Shown here in pieces: positions 42,293-53,330 of a stretch of 64,000 nucleotides of DNA. The translations under genes and the position numbers were made by a program. This DNA is from Nansenia antarctica (Eukaryota; Chordata; Actinopteri; Argentiniformes; Microstomatidae). The notes beneath the pieces are model-generated. The model made no database searches. It had not been told where the DNA came from and was given only the letters and a program-made list of their open reading frames with translations. The stretch covers positions 41,581,076-41,645,075 of the forward strand of contig OZ022340.1 of the NCBI GenBank assembly GCA_963989245.1. Direction: 5' to 3'. Every line of letters begins with the position of its first letter. Position 1 is the first letter of the stretch.

Positions 42293-43250
42293 CGGTTTCT
42301 CCGCCGTGTTGGTGCACTCTCTGGCCAGGTGGCCGGGTTTTCCGCATGCCCAGCAGAGTCTCGGTCCCATCCGTGGCCGCTGTTGTCCACTCAGCGAGGC
42401 AGCCCGTACCAGTTGTGTTAGCTCCACCGCCCAGGCCGGCGCCGCTTCACTCCTCTCCGACACTACAGCAGCCCTCACCCTGGGTGCGCCCTCCAACGTA
42501 GCGGCGGGGTTAACAGCGCCCAGCATCTCCCTCTCCGAGGCTAGCTCCAACGCCTCCAGGAGAGATTTAGGATGAGCCAGCAGCGTCTGGACACGCAGAT
42601 CACTCGGCAGTAGTGCCTGTAGGAAGTGGTCTCGAGCTAATTCACTCAGGATGGACGGGGGCATGTGAGCATAGGCACGGTGAACGAGCCTTTCCACTTC
42701 GTTAGCGAGATCTCTCAACGGCTCCCCGGGCCGCCTCTTCCGACTGCACAGTTCAGAGCGAAGCAAGCTGTCCGCTGAACATTGTCCAAAACGCCTCTTT
42801 AATGCCCCCACTTCTATCATCCGGGGTCAGTAACAGCAGGCTTGACAGAGCATCACCAGTAAGGCACATTGCAAGCTGTAGCGCCTTAATTTCTTTGGAC
42901 CAATTGTTAGCCCTGGATAACAGTTCGAATTGTGCATGAAAAGCCTCCCAATCAGCCTTGCCATCATACCTGGGTGTCTTCACTGAGAGGGGAGCAATGT
43001 TGACGTCATCGCTCCGTGCCCGTGGCCCTCTGCGCGCTGCACGTCTGTCCATGTTGTGCGCAGCTGGTTGAAATCCGGCCTCGTTAGCCATTTGAGCCGT
43101 CATTCTTCTCACCCGCTCTCTGTGCTCCGCCTCCTCGGTCGTCTCGTGCTGGCTCCGCTCACGGCGTTCCGCCTGCCATGCTGCCGTGTATCGACCCCAC
43201 GCGCTGTCTTCCTCCTCCCGCTTGATCTTGTCCGCACCACCGGGCAGCAT
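42269..43250 (-). pseudogene. gag: gypsy-2 Gag, one frameshift
   Basis: An ATG at 43250 opens a frame with a charged N-terminus and a retrotransposon-gag region (DGKADWEAFHAQFELLSRA). Around 42790-42830 the homologous frame changes by one base and continues to 42269. The C-terminus has one CCHC knuckle, CWACGKPGHLAREC. The frameshift would prevent full-length Gag. Confidence 0.85.
42287..42293 (-). promoter_or_regulatory. gypsy-2 -1 frameshift heptamer
   Basis: The minus strand reads G GGA AAC in the gag register, 18 nt before the gag stop. The pol frame is -1 and open through the site. Downstream CGGGACG and CGTCCCG can form a 7-bp GC-rich stem, starting about 20 nt away. Confidence 0.7.
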
Positions 43251-43459
43251 GACTCCGTCGGGGAAGGACGAGTGCTTCAGGCTAGCTTGCGTTAGCGGTT
43301 GTAGGCGTATTCCCTCGTAGCTTCGTGTTTCTCTCTTTTTTTCTTTTTTTTTACTTCAGACACCAGTGTAGCGTTGTCATAAACCAGACAGAGGGTTCTT
43401 GATTTCCAGCTTTAATCTCAGTACTTACAAGTTATAACTCTCTTAATATCACACTCAAT

Positions 43460-44412
43460 TAGGGCTGCCACAAACGATTATTTTCATAGTCGACTAGTCA
43501 CGATTATTTTAACGATTAGTCGACTAATCGGATCATAAATTACAGCTTATCGCACAATTACTCAATCGCTCTTATTTAGCTATCATCTTCTAAATCAGCT
43601 CCTAAATTTAGCTTGAAGTTGTTAGTTGTTGTTGTAGGCATGTGCTAACTAAAAATAAAGACAATTAAAATGATTGTTCACTCAAAAATAGATATTTTAA
43701 TGAACTTTGCAGATTTATTTCTGGCATCACTTGCATGTAATGTAATGTAAAGAGTAGTAGAGGGTGCAAACTGCTGAGTAAAATGAGGTAGGCTAGGCAC
43801 TAGGCAACCAAAAGAATACAAAAACAAAAATAAATACTTGTACAGAGTACAAAAGTTTTGCTTTGCTTCACTCATCTCATAGTAGAACGCGCCTTCTTAG
43901 CACTGTAACGCTAAGACAACATTTTTAGCTATTTGATAAGTATCGCTTTGATGACAACGTAAAATAATGTAAGAAGGCTTTTAACGTAACGATATCGTTA
44001 GCCAATAACAAGCTAACTAGCTTACCGAGACGAGCCATCGTCTTCCTCGTCATCTGCCACAACGTGCTTCCTTTTTAGATGCTCGCGCATCATAGACGTG
44101 CTGCCATGATAAGCGAGTTCAGCTTTGCATATTTTACATTTTACATTCTTTTTTTCAACGTTGTGGTTGAAATGCTCCCACACTTTAGAGGTACGAGGAC
44201 AGGAAGACATTTCTCTGTTTGTTTTTCCGGGGAAGTCACGTGTGCCCCGGATGACCGACACTGCGCATGTACATCAAAGACACTGGGAGACGCTAGCCAG
44301 TGGCAGCTTTCAGCTCCAAAAAAACATGCGACTACGGCGATTACCAAATATGTCGGCGACGATTTTGGTAGTCGACGTCGTCGTGACTAGTCGACTAATC
44401 GTGGCAGCCTTA
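43460..44412 (-). mobile_element. hAT remnant inside gypsy-2 LTR
   Basis: Ends TAGGGCTGCCAC and GTGGCAGCCTTA, flanked by the 8-bp duplication CACTCAAT (43452-43459, 44413-44420). At 953 bp it is an internally deleted element retaining a first exon with a BED zinc finger. It inserted after gypsy-2. Confidence 0.93.
44022..44261 (-). pseudogene. BED zinc-finger exon of hAT transposase
   Basis: Encodes SKVWEHFNHNVEKKNVKCKI, then CKAELAYHGSTSMMREHLKR KH: the C-x2-C...H-x4-H BED pattern with the leading aromatic residues. The exon runs into a donor (TCG|GTAAGC, about 44023-44017), after which the rest of the gene is missing. Typical of ZBED-type hAT transposases. Confidence 0.88.
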
Positions 44413-44801
44413 CACTCAATCTTAACCAACATCCAGCACTCTCGTCTCACTCTCCCGCTCTCTCTCCCCAGTCTCTCCTCTTCCGTTCCCAGCCCCAGAA
44501 CCCTCCCTCCCCCGGATGAACGTCATCCAACAACAACAACTCTTAAAGCCACAGTAATGTTAACCCACTAAAACTCAGTCCGTTACACTATATACAAAAG
44601 CTGAGTAATATGAAAAGGTGTGTCAACATTCCCTTTAGCCACGCGTATATCATGGATATCAGCGTGGCTGGAACGCAAACTGACCAATAGAGACAATGGA
44701 CCGGATCCATCCGTTGTATAATATGCATTCAAGACACTGTAGCGGTGGGGTTCCTGTGGCCAGCCACGAGGTCCTTTGTTTGTTTTTCAAAAGTTCACTC
44801 A

Positions 44802-44914
44802 CTGGGGGGTATTCCATCAATGTTGCTAAAGGACAATCCAGGCTTTGATAAATCCAGCGATATTTATATGTTAAAAATGTCCTTTGGTGATGTTGATGGA
44901 ATTACCGCCCTGGT
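44802..44914. mobile_element. palindromic MITE, copy 2
   Basis: GGGGGGTATTCCATCAATGT opposed by GATGTTGATGGAATTACCGC; same family as 17376-17540. Confidence 0.7.
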
Positions 44915-45520
44915 GTGATACCAACTTCATATAAGTGAATGCGAAGAAGTGGTATTGATTTCAAGAAAAATCAGGACTATTGTCCTTTCTGCAAAACGCA
45001 AATAAGAAACAATGAGATGGGTGAGACCATAGAGTTCACATACCTGGGGATTTAGGTGATTTTTTAATTTATAGCAAATTAGAATTCACAGCATATGTCC
45101 AAAACTGAAGCATACAGGCTGGAAAGGTTGGGATGGAGGCTATGAGCAGAAACCTGTTTTGGATCTGTAGTAGACCAACCTGGTTTTGGTGAAGGCGTAT
45201 CACAGGAGCTAAAGCCCGGTACACACATAAAGATAATCTGGCCGATTTTGGGCCGATTTTCCCCCTTCTGACCAAGAAAAATTAAGGGAACACTTAGGCT
45301 ACGTTCACACGGCAAGTCTTGATGCTCAATTCCGAATTTTTACACAGATCCGATTTTTTTGTTTGGCAGTTCACATGACTTTTAAAATGTGACCTATATT
45401 TGAACTACATTGACTAGTGTGAACATTCCACGGCCCTGAACAGACCGGCATGAGCAGAAGGATAATAACAATGACGTCAGGATGTCACGCGCAGCGCACT
45501 GTTTACAGAAGTAACCATGG

Positions 45521-45560
<40 letters not shown>

Positions 45561-45789
45561 ATTAGACTTATATAGCGCTTTTCTAGACACTCAAAGACGC
45601 TTTACAAACTGAAAAGATCGAGTAGTAAAATAAAAAGAAACCAAAATAAATAATTTAGATTACTAAATCTAAATCTAAGTCTCTTTGTAGGATACAGGTC
45701 TCCTCTGTACGTATACTGAAAGTATATCTAGATTTATGATGTATAATATATAGGATAACATATATAGGATAACATGTTACAACCGGTTT

Positions 45790-45971
45790 TGTGTTGTTAT
45801 TATAGTACATAATATTGGTTCCGCCCTATGTTGTTGTACCCGGACCGGGGGACCGGGGTTATAGCTAGAGAGTGTCTGGAAGACGGATGTGCAACGTGTT
45901 ATTAAAAGCCAGTTAAGAAACCCCAGCCTGTTTATTCCTAGTTAGGAATACTGGAAATAACAAACATAACA
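45790..45971 (+). repeat. gypsy-3 5' LTR
   Basis: 182 bp; contains AACGTGTTATTAAAAGCCAG, followed by the primer-binding site at 45972. Confidence 0.93.
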
Positions 45972-46086
45972 TGGTGTCAGATAATGGGACTGGCAACGCG
46001 GAGTTCATCGACTTATGAAAAAGGAATGTGCTGGATTCCGAAAGCACACATCTGCGGACTGCTAGCAAGAGGAGCGTCACGCGAGC

Positions 46087-46201
46087 ATGTCTAGCGAGAG
46101 TGGAAGTGACAGTGATCAAGCTAAAGTGAGTGAAAACGTTTCGAACAATCAACAAGGAGACCAAGAACAATCCTGCACCCGTAGTGTTCCCCATCATGGA
46201 T
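46087..46201 (+). other. gypsy-3 upstream ORF overlapping gag start
   Basis: An ATG at 46087 opens 37 codons ending in TAA at 46199-46201. That stop overlaps the probable gag ATG (46196, ATGGATAA). The stop-start overlap could allow reinitiation or restrain gag translation. Coding function is unknown. Confidence 0.5.
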
Positions 46202-48045
46202 AAACTCAGTCCTCCCACACCCATGCAGTTCAGTGGCAATCTTGCTGATAATTGGAAGAGATTCAAGCAGAGATTTAATATTTACTTGGCCGCGAGCGGG
46301 GCGGGGGGAGGAGATGAAAAGCTAAAAGCGTCTATATTTTTGCATGTAATAGGAGAAGATGCATTGGACATTTACAACACCTTTCAAATAGATGAGGGAA
46401 ATTTAACATTGACTGAGCTAGTGACAAAGTTCGAGGAGTACTTTGTGCCCAGTAAAAATGTCACTTTTGAGAGATATAAGTTTTTCTCTGCCGCTCAGAA
46501 GACAGGTGAGAGTTTTGATCAGTACTTAACTGAACTACTTACTTTGAGCAAGTCATGTGAATTCTGAGATTTAAGAAACTCATTAGTCAGAGATCGAATA
46601 GTGTGTGGGATTCCTGATAATGGGCTTAGAGAAAGATTACTACGTGAACGTGATTTAACGCTAGAGAAAACAGTTCACATGTGCAGAGCAGCAGAAAGCA
46701 CTCGCGCACAAGCAAAGGAGCTGCGCATGGATGAGTCGGCAGCAGTGCATGCCGTGAAAAGAGAGGGACAGCGCCCAAAACAGTTTGGAAAGCAAAAGCC
46801 TACAGAGCAAAGTCCCAAGAGTCCAAACAGTAGATGTGGAAGATGTGGAGGCAAGCATATGCCTAGGTCATGTCCTGCTTATGGAAAAGTCTGCCACAAG
46901 TGTGGGAAGGATAACCACTTTGGGAGGTATTGCAAAGCTGAGGCTTCAGGGATGAAAGTGGACACAGTGGAAGAAGAGCCAGAGGAGTTCTTGGTTGACT
47001 CAGTACAGTCTAGCACAGCAGATGCGTGCAAATGGTTAGTCCCATTAACTGTGAATGAGACCATAATTCCATTCAAGATAGACACTGGTGCACAAGTCAA
47101 CCTTATGTCCATACATGATTACAAGACCCTCACAGTTAAGAGCAAAATACACCCGGTGAAAGTAAAAGTGACAGGCTATACAGGAGAGACAGTTCCAATT
47201 AAAGGTTGTTGTATAGTGACTCTAAAGCACAAGGGACAGCAGTTAAAGACACAGGTGCTCATAGTAGAGAAGAGCGTACAGCCAATCCTAGGTCTGAGTA
47301 CCTGTGAAAAGCTTGACTTAGTGAGAAGGGTGTTTGTAGTGAATTCCCAGACTAGCACAGACCACAACGCAATTATGCAGGAGAACAACGATGTCTTTGA
47401 GGGACTAGGATGCTTGCCTGGTGAGCACAAGATATGTGTGGATGACACAGTGACTCCTGTAGTTCATGCGTGCAGAAAGATTCCATTTGCACTGAGAGAC
47501 AAACTCAAAGAAGAGCTAGCACGCATGGAAAAGATGGGCGTCATAAAGAAAATAGACGAGCCAACAGATTGGGTGAGCTCACTAGTGGTTGTGCAGAAGC
47601 CAAGTGGAGCTCTACGCATATGTCTTGATCCACGGGATCTAAACAGGGCTATAAAGCGTGAGCATTTCAAGCTACCAACAAGAGAAGAGATCATGTCACA
47701 GTTTGCTGGTGCTAAATGGTTTAGCAAGCTGGATGCGTCAACAGGCTTCTGGCAGATGAAGCTTGATGAGGCAAGCTCAAAACTATGCACGTTCAACACA
47801 CCAGAAGGACGGTTTCACTTTCTGCGTTTACCTTACGGTATTCTGTCTGCGCCAGAAGTTTACCATAAAACAATCCATATGATCTATGAGCACATAGAGG
47901 GAGTGGAGACCATGATGGATGACATCATTGTGTGGGGATCCACAAGAGAAGAACATGATGCATGGCTGAGGGAAGTACTGGATCTGACACGCAAGTCCAA
48001 TCTGAAATTAAACAAGAACAAGTGTGAGTTTGCAGTGAAAAGCAA
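46196..48045 (+). pseudogene. gypsy-3 Gag-Pol part 1 (Gag, protease, RT)
   Basis: Probable start ATG 46196 (MDKLSPPTPMQF). The Gag region carries a premature TGA at 46565-46567, after which the same frame continues. There are two CCHC-like knuckles (CGRCGGKHMPRSC, CHKCGKDNHFGRYC), protease FKIDTGAQVNLMS, then RT with DPRDLNR, DASTGFWQ and an MMDD-type catalytic box in VETMMDDIIVWG. The frame is broken at 48046 by an inserted 89-bp segment. The unusual M before MDD may be a family feature or a change. Confidence 0.88.
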
Positions 48046-48134
48046 ATCCCTTCCCACGAGTCGACGAGTCCCTCGATGCGGTGGCGGGGTCCTCCTGGTT
48101 CACGTTGTTGGATCTACGCAGCGGATACTGGCAG
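48046..48134 (+). other. 89-bp segment copied from gypsy-2-type RT
   Basis: This stretch (ATCCCTTCCCACGAGTCGAC ... GGATACTGGCAG) is identical by eye to the reverse complement of 41109-41197 in gypsy-2. Flanking gypsy-3 sequence is unrelated to gypsy-2. 89 = 3x29+2, so the insert shifts the frame, and removing it leaves the flanks in one frame. Confidence 0.92.
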
Positions 48135-50229
48135 CTTTATGGGAGATGTGATTTCAGAGCAAGGTGTCAAGCCAGATCCAAGGAAGACGTCAGCCATAAT
48201 GAACATGGAACGTCCACAGAACAAAGAAGAGGTGAGGAGATTTCTGGGAATGGTCACATATTTGGCTAAATTTATCCCCCAGTTGTCTGCCCAGTCAGCA
48301 CCACTCAGATGGCTTCTAGAGCAGAAGAACGAGTGGGAATGGTCCCATGAGCAGGAAAAGTGCTTCCATAAGCTGAAGGAGATCTTAACCAAGGAGCCAG
48401 TGCTCAAGTTTTATGACCCAGAACGGAGCACTAGGATCTCGGCAGATGCTTCTCAGTACGGCCTAGGGGCAGTACTGCTACAGATGTATGACAACAGCTG
48501 GCAGCCCGTAGCCTACGCGTCTTGTGCATTGACAAGTGCTGAAGTTAGATACGCACAAATAGAGAAGGAACTTTTAGCCAGCACATATGCATGTGAACGT
48601 TTCCATCAGTACATATATGGAAAGGCTTTTGAAGTGGAAACAGACCACAAGCCCCTAGTATCAATAATGTCCAAGCCCCTCAATGATTGTCCTCTGAGGA
48701 TTCAGCGACTGTCAATCAGACTGCAGAAATATGACGTGAGAATGGTCTATACACCAGGAAAATTCATGTTTGCTGCTGACACGCTCTCACGCGCAGTCAA
48801 CAAGATGGAAAGTCCAAATGAACAGAAAAGCGTCGAAATAGAAGCCTATGTTGACATGATTGTCACATCACTTCCTGTGTCTGCGGAGCGGACAGAGAAG
48901 ATCAGGAAAGCAACTGAACTAGACGAGACACTGAAAGAGCTCAAGAAGACCATACTGAAAGGGTGGCCTGTGCAAAAGCGTGATTGCCCAAGTCAGATCC
49001 AAGATTACTGGGCATGCAGATCAGAGCTCTCAGTTGCTAAGGACATTGTCTTCAAAGGAAGCAGGTTTGTCATCCCGTCATCCATGCGCAAGGAAATGCT
49101 GCAGAAAGTGCATGAGGGACATTTGGGTGAGGAAAAATGTAAACGTAGAGCGCGTGAAGTAATGTACTGGCCAAGGCTCAACCAAGACATCAGCCACACC
49201 ACAGCTGCATGTGAAATATGTCTCACCTACAGGTCCAAACAACAAGCAGAGCCGCTCATGCCCCACCCTGTACCTGATCGCCCGTACCAGAAGGTCGGAG
49301 TGGATTTGTTTGACTGTAACGGTAAAAGCAACATTGTAGTCACAGATTACTTCTCCAACTACCCGGAAGTTGCAACACTGCAGTCAACATCCAGCAGAAC
49401 AGTCATAGCCTACCTTAAAACAGTCTTTGCGAGACATGGAGTTCCCTGTGAGGTGTTTTCAGATAACGGGCCACAGTTTTCCAGCAGCGAGTTTGCTGGT
49501 TTTGCAGAGGACTGGGGTTTTCACCATGCCACCTCAAGCCCTAACTACCCGAGATCCAATGGGCTCGCAGAGAGTTCAGTCAAGGTTGTCAAGGCTCTCA
49601 TGAAGAAGGCTCAAGATGGACAGGAGGAGTTCCAGAGGAGTCTGATGGTATACAGGAGTGCCCCTTTGGAAAATGGTTTGTCCCCAGCCCAGATGCTGAT
49701 GGGAAGGCGCTTACGCACTAACCTTCCTATCCATGAGAACCTGTTGACACCTGTAGGAGCGCACACAATGAGGACAAGGAAACAAGAACAAAAAGAGAAA
49801 CACAAGTTGCAACATGACAAGAAGGCAAAACACTTACCAAGCCTCAAGCCAGGCGATACAATCCGTATCATGGATCACACAAAAGGCACATGGAGGCAAG
49901 GAGGATGCGTGCAAAGAGAAGTTGCACCACGCTCATACCTGATCCGGACAGACCATGGTGCAGCTCTGAGACGAAATCGTGTGGATCTAAGACCACAGGT
50001 AACGGTCCCAGAGACAGATTCTCAACAACAAAGCACTGCAGAAGTGTTAGATGCTCCCAGGAGTGAGCAGTTTGGTCAGAGTTCTCCGGACCGCAGTGAC
50101 TCCGTCATGCCAAAGGGGGCAGCACACCCTCTGAGACCTGTTGCAGGCCTAAAAGGACTGTTAAACCTCCTGAGAGACTTATTGCACAGTGCTAAAAACC
50201 ATGTGGACTGTGGGCAGGAGACAGAGTAA
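48135..50229 (+). pseudogene. gypsy-3 Pol part 2 (RNase H, integrase)
   Basis: Continues after the 89-bp insert: FMGDVISEQG, RRFLGMVTYLAKFIP, RNase H with RISADASQYGLGAVLLQ and ETDHKPL, the tether, zinc module HEGHLGEEKC..CEICLTYR, and integrase D-D-E core (GVDLFDCN, SDNGPQFSS, AESSVKVVK). About 700 codons without internal stops. It is out of frame with part 1. Confidence 0.9.
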
Positions 50230-50461
50230 AGAAAAGAGGACACTTATTGTTGAGAGTTAAATGTAAATGAAAATGTTTGTGAAAAAAAAAAAATTGTCAA
50301 GAGATATGTGATACATATGCTTATTATTTGAATGCATAGGTTCATGTTTGTAATGCAGGTTTATTATTGGAATGCACAGATTTAAGAACAGTCAGAAACT
50401 AATGTTTTGTTATATGACTACAAGAAAAGAACAAGTTGTTTTGTTTTGAAAGAAGGGAAGA

Positions 50462-50643
50462 TGTGTTGTTATTATAGTACATAATATTGGTTCCGCCCTA
50501 TGTTGTTGTACCCGGACCGGGGGACCGGGGTTATAGCTAGAGAGTGTCTGGAAGACGGATGTGCAACGTGTTATTAAAAGCCAGTTAAGAAACCCCAGCC
50601 TGTTTATTCCTAGTTAGGAATACTGGAAATAACAAACATAACA
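50462..50643 (+). repeat. gypsy-3 3' LTR
   Basis: Appears identical to the 5' LTR over 182 bp. Confidence 0.93.
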
Positions 50644-50705
50644 GGTTTCATTTTAAAGTTTTTGTGCAGCGGAAGCCGGTAAAGATATGAGCAAGATATA
50701 ATATG

Positions 50706-50803
50706 AGGTTGCCAGATGGGGCGTGTTACCGCCGAATGGGCTACTGGATTTAGCGGTTATGGGTGGTTAGGCTGTAAATTGTCAATCCCATCTGGCAACC
50801 CTG
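50706..50803. mobile_element. about 100-bp MITE, copy 2
   Basis: AGGTTGCCAGATGGGG...CCCATCTGGCAACCCT; same family and orientation as 894-997. Confidence 0.7.
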
Positions 50804-51059
50804 CTAGAGTGACGTAAAAGTCGCATTAAACGCGACTTGACAGTTCAGACGGGGGCGCATTGCTAAATATCAGATGTATCCGATATAATACCACCTCTGA
50901 ACGAGACCCAGGTCGGATTTTAAAAAGTCAGATTTCATGTGACTTACGCTGTTCCCACGGTCATGCATAAATCAGACCTGAGTCGCGTGTTGGCAAGAAA
51001 ATCGGATTTGGGTCACATTTCACTGCAGTGTGAACGTAGCCTATATCATCACAGTATAA

Positions 51060-52445
51060 CACCAAGTCAATTAAACTTCTGGAATATCGATCTGTCCAGT
51101 TAGGAAGCGTAAACAATTGTTAATCAATTTCACCTGCTTTGGTGCGAATGAAAGTGACAACAGGTGGACAGGAGAGGCAACAGCATGACAACCCCCAAAA
51201 AGGAATTGGTTTTGCAGGTGGTGGCCACAGACCATTAAACTTTTCAAGTCTATGTCTCTGGTTTTTAATGGAATATCTACATAGGTGTGTAGAGGCCCAT
51301 TTCCAGCAACCGTCACTCCAGTGTTCTAATGGTACATTGTGTTTGCTAATCGCGTTAAAAAGCTAATGGATGATTAGAAAAACCTTGAAAACCCTTGTGC
51401 AATTACTTAAGCACAGCTGAAAACGGTTTGGTTAGAGAAGCTATACAAATGGCCTTCCTTTGAGCTAGTTGAGTATCTGGAGCATCACATTTGTGGGTTC
51501 GATTATACTCTCAAAATGGCCAGAAAAAGAGAACTTTCATATGAAACTCGACAGTCTATTCTTGTTCTTAGAAATGAAGGCTATTCCATGTGAGAATTTG
51601 CCAAGAAACGGAACATTTCCTACAACAGTGTGTACTACTCCCTTCAGAGAACAGCACAAACAGGCTCTAACCAGAGTAGAAAGAGAAGTGGGAGCCCCCG
51701 GTGAACAACTGAGCAAAAAGACAAGTACATTAGAGTCTCTAGTTTGAGAAATAGAAGCCTCACAGGTCCTGAACTGGCAGCTTCATTAAATGGTACCCGC
51801 AAAACGCCAGTGTCAACGTCTACAGTGAAGAGGTGACTCCGGGATGCTGGCCTTCTAGGCAGAGTGGCAAAGAAAAAGCCATATCTGAGACTGGCCAATA
51901 AAAGGAAAAGATTAATATGGGCAAAAGAACACAGACATTGGACAGAGGAAGATTGGAAAAAAGTGTTATGGACAGACACATTGAAGTTTGAGGTGTTTTG
52001 ATCACACAGAAGAACATTTGTGAGACGCAGAACAAGTGAAAAGATGCTGGAAGAGTGCCTGACGCCATCTGTCAAGCATGGTGGAGGTAATGTGATGGTC
52101 TGGGGCTGGTAATGTGGGAGATTTGTACAAGGTAAAAGGGATTTTGAATAAGGAAGGCTATCACTAAATTTTGCAACGCCATGCCATACCCTGTGGACAG
52201 CGCTTGATTGGAGCCAATTTCCTCCTACAATGATCCAAAGCACACCTCCAAATTATGCAAGAACTATTTAGGGAAGAAGCAGACAGCTGGTATTCTGTCT
52301 GTAATGGAATAGCCAGCACAGTCATCAGATCTCAACCCCATTGAGCTGTTGTGGGAGCAGCTTGACTGTATGGTACGCAAGAAGTGCCCATCAAGCCAAT
52401 CCAACTTGTGGGAGGTGCTTCAGGAAGCGTGGGGTGAAATTTCTT
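51060..52445 (+). pseudogene. Tc1/mariner transposon, decayed transposase
   Basis: Conceptual frames from about 51517 show MARKRELSYETRQSILVLRN (N-terminal helix-turn-helix), then KEHRHWTEEDWKKVLWTD (first catalytic D), KHGGGNVMVWG, and finally STPLSCC.../NPIELLWEQLD-type text in another frame near 52330. At least six stops and several frameshifts break the gene. The leader at 51115-51200 (ATCAATTTCACCTGCTTTGG) resembles fish Tc1 non-coding ends. Confidence 0.85.
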
Positions 52446-52619
52446 CAGAGAGATTTGGAGAGATTTGAGTCCTATTTCCCTCCTATGAACGAAGACTACG
52501 ACTGGCTCCGGGATCCATTCAACCCCCTCTCATCAGCATCAGCCGCTAGTTTAAGCAGCAAAGCTCAAGATGAACTGGCAGAGCTCATGATGGACCGCAC
52601 ACTGAAGCTGTACGGGTGA
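52446..52619 (+). pseudogene. hAT transposase fragment fused to Tc1 end
   Basis: Encodes FESYFPPMNEDYDWLRDPFN ... QDELAELMMDRTLKLYG, ending in a stop. The layout (F..YF, W.R.PF, D.L.EL..D.TLK) parallels the hAT remnant at 19.7 kb (FEKYFSETESW, WIRLSF, EDQLIDLTTDSTHK), so it is the pre-dimerisation part of a ZBED5-like transposase. It lies where the Tc1 transposase C-terminus should end. Confidence 0.6.
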
Positions 52620-52899
52620 ACTAGGTTTGGGTAGGTTTTGGCTGCTTGTGGGACATGAGTATCCATCTTCTCTCAATTCTGTCATAATTATTATTGCTAT
52701 TATAGTTGTGAGTTACCCGGTTCACATGTGAAATAATAATCTCAGAATGAGCGTTGAAATAAGAATAACATGTTTAGCCATTATTTTAAGAAAAAAAAGA
52801 GATTTTATATGCATTGTTTCATTGATTTATTATATAGGCCTTTGCCTATTTTATTTGTGTGAAGAACTCCCTCTGAGTATGGAGAGTGAATCATGCCAC

Positions 52900-53330
52900 A
52901 TTCAAATGCAATACACACATCGGAATGCAATACACACATCGGAATGCAATACACGTGTAACACTAAATACAATGCAAAAATACGGCATATTTGTGCCAAA
53001 ATAAAATCAATGTGTATTACATTTGAGCGCAGCGTATTACATTTGGTCATGAGTGTATTCCATTGAGCATGTGTATTACATTTGAGCGCAGCGCATTACA
53101 TTTGGTCACGAGTGTATTCCATTGAGCATGTGTATTACATTTGGTGATGAGTGTATTTCATTCGAGTGTCGGTGTACTAATTTGCATTGCTTTTCGATAT
53201 CCGGTGTAATTTGCATTGTATTGCATTCGAGTGTTGGGTACTAATTTGAATTGCTTTTCGATATCCGATGTAATTTGCATTGTATTGTATTCCGATGTAG
53301 GTAACATATTTTCTTTCCGGTTCCGGCCAT
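52900..53330. repeat. AATGCAATACAC / GTGTATTACATTT repeats
   Basis: CATCGGAATGCAATACACA direct repeats at 52918-52955, and GTGTATTACATTTGAGCGCA and TTTGGTCATGAGTGTATTCC repeats at 53012-53165. The two halves are roughly inverted. Possible MITE; no coding content. Confidence 0.5.

Larger units (their letters stand above)
38103..44587 (-). mobile_element. gypsy-2: Ty3/gypsy-type retrotransposon
   Basis: LTRs at 38103-38369 and 43367-44587; the second is split by a hAT remnant. After removing that insertion and its duplicated 8 bp, the lengths are 267 and 260, the difference being a 7-bp deletion. Gag, protease-RT-RNase H and integrase read right to left. There are three lesions: a gag frameshift, a pol nonsense codon, and the LTR insertion. 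No clear target duplication was found. Confidence 0.92.
43367..44587 (-). repeat. gypsy-2 5' LTR, interrupted
   Basis: LTR sequence at 43367-43459 and 44413-44587, split by the hAT remnant. Just inside it the minus strand reads TGGTGTCTGAAGTAAA, the likely primer-binding site. One G/A difference (GACGGAGG versus GACAGAGG) and the 7-bp deletion distinguish the LTRs by eye. Confidence 0.9.
45790..50643 (+). mobile_element. gypsy-3: Ty3/gypsy-type retrotransposon with identical LTRs
   Basis: LTRs 45790-45971 and 50462-50643 (182 bp each, TGTGTTG...ATAACA), identical by eye, with 5-bp duplications GGTTT (45785-45789, 50644-50648). Primer-binding site TGGTGTCAGATAATGGG follows the 5' LTR and an AAAGAAGGGAAGA purine tract precedes the 3' LTR. 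Gag and pol share one frame, without the frameshift signal of gypsy-1 and gypsy-2. Two defects: an in-frame TGA in gag and an 89-bp foreign insertion in pol. Confidence 0.95.
45296..51042. mobile_element. non-autonomous DNA transposon with AGGCTACGTTCACAC ends, hosting gypsy-3
   Basis: AGGCTACGTTCACAC at 45296 is exactly inverted at 51028-51042 (GTGTGAACGTAGCCT). Internal CCGATTTTTT and GTCAGATTT motifs are repeated in both halves. It contains an (AAT)n tract (45519-45559), gypsy-3 and a MITE (50706-50803). No transposase of its own is seen. Confidence 0.75.

Noticed and set aside
42204..42575. Plus-strand ORFs across gypsy-2 and element 4
   Set aside because: Antisense shadows of GC-rich retrotransposon coding regions with no recognisable domains.
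46565..46567. Programmed UGA readthrough in gypsy-3 gag
   Set aside because: The codon lies inside the Gag core before the knuckles, not at a gag-pol border, and no obvious downstream structure was seen; a point mutation is simpler.
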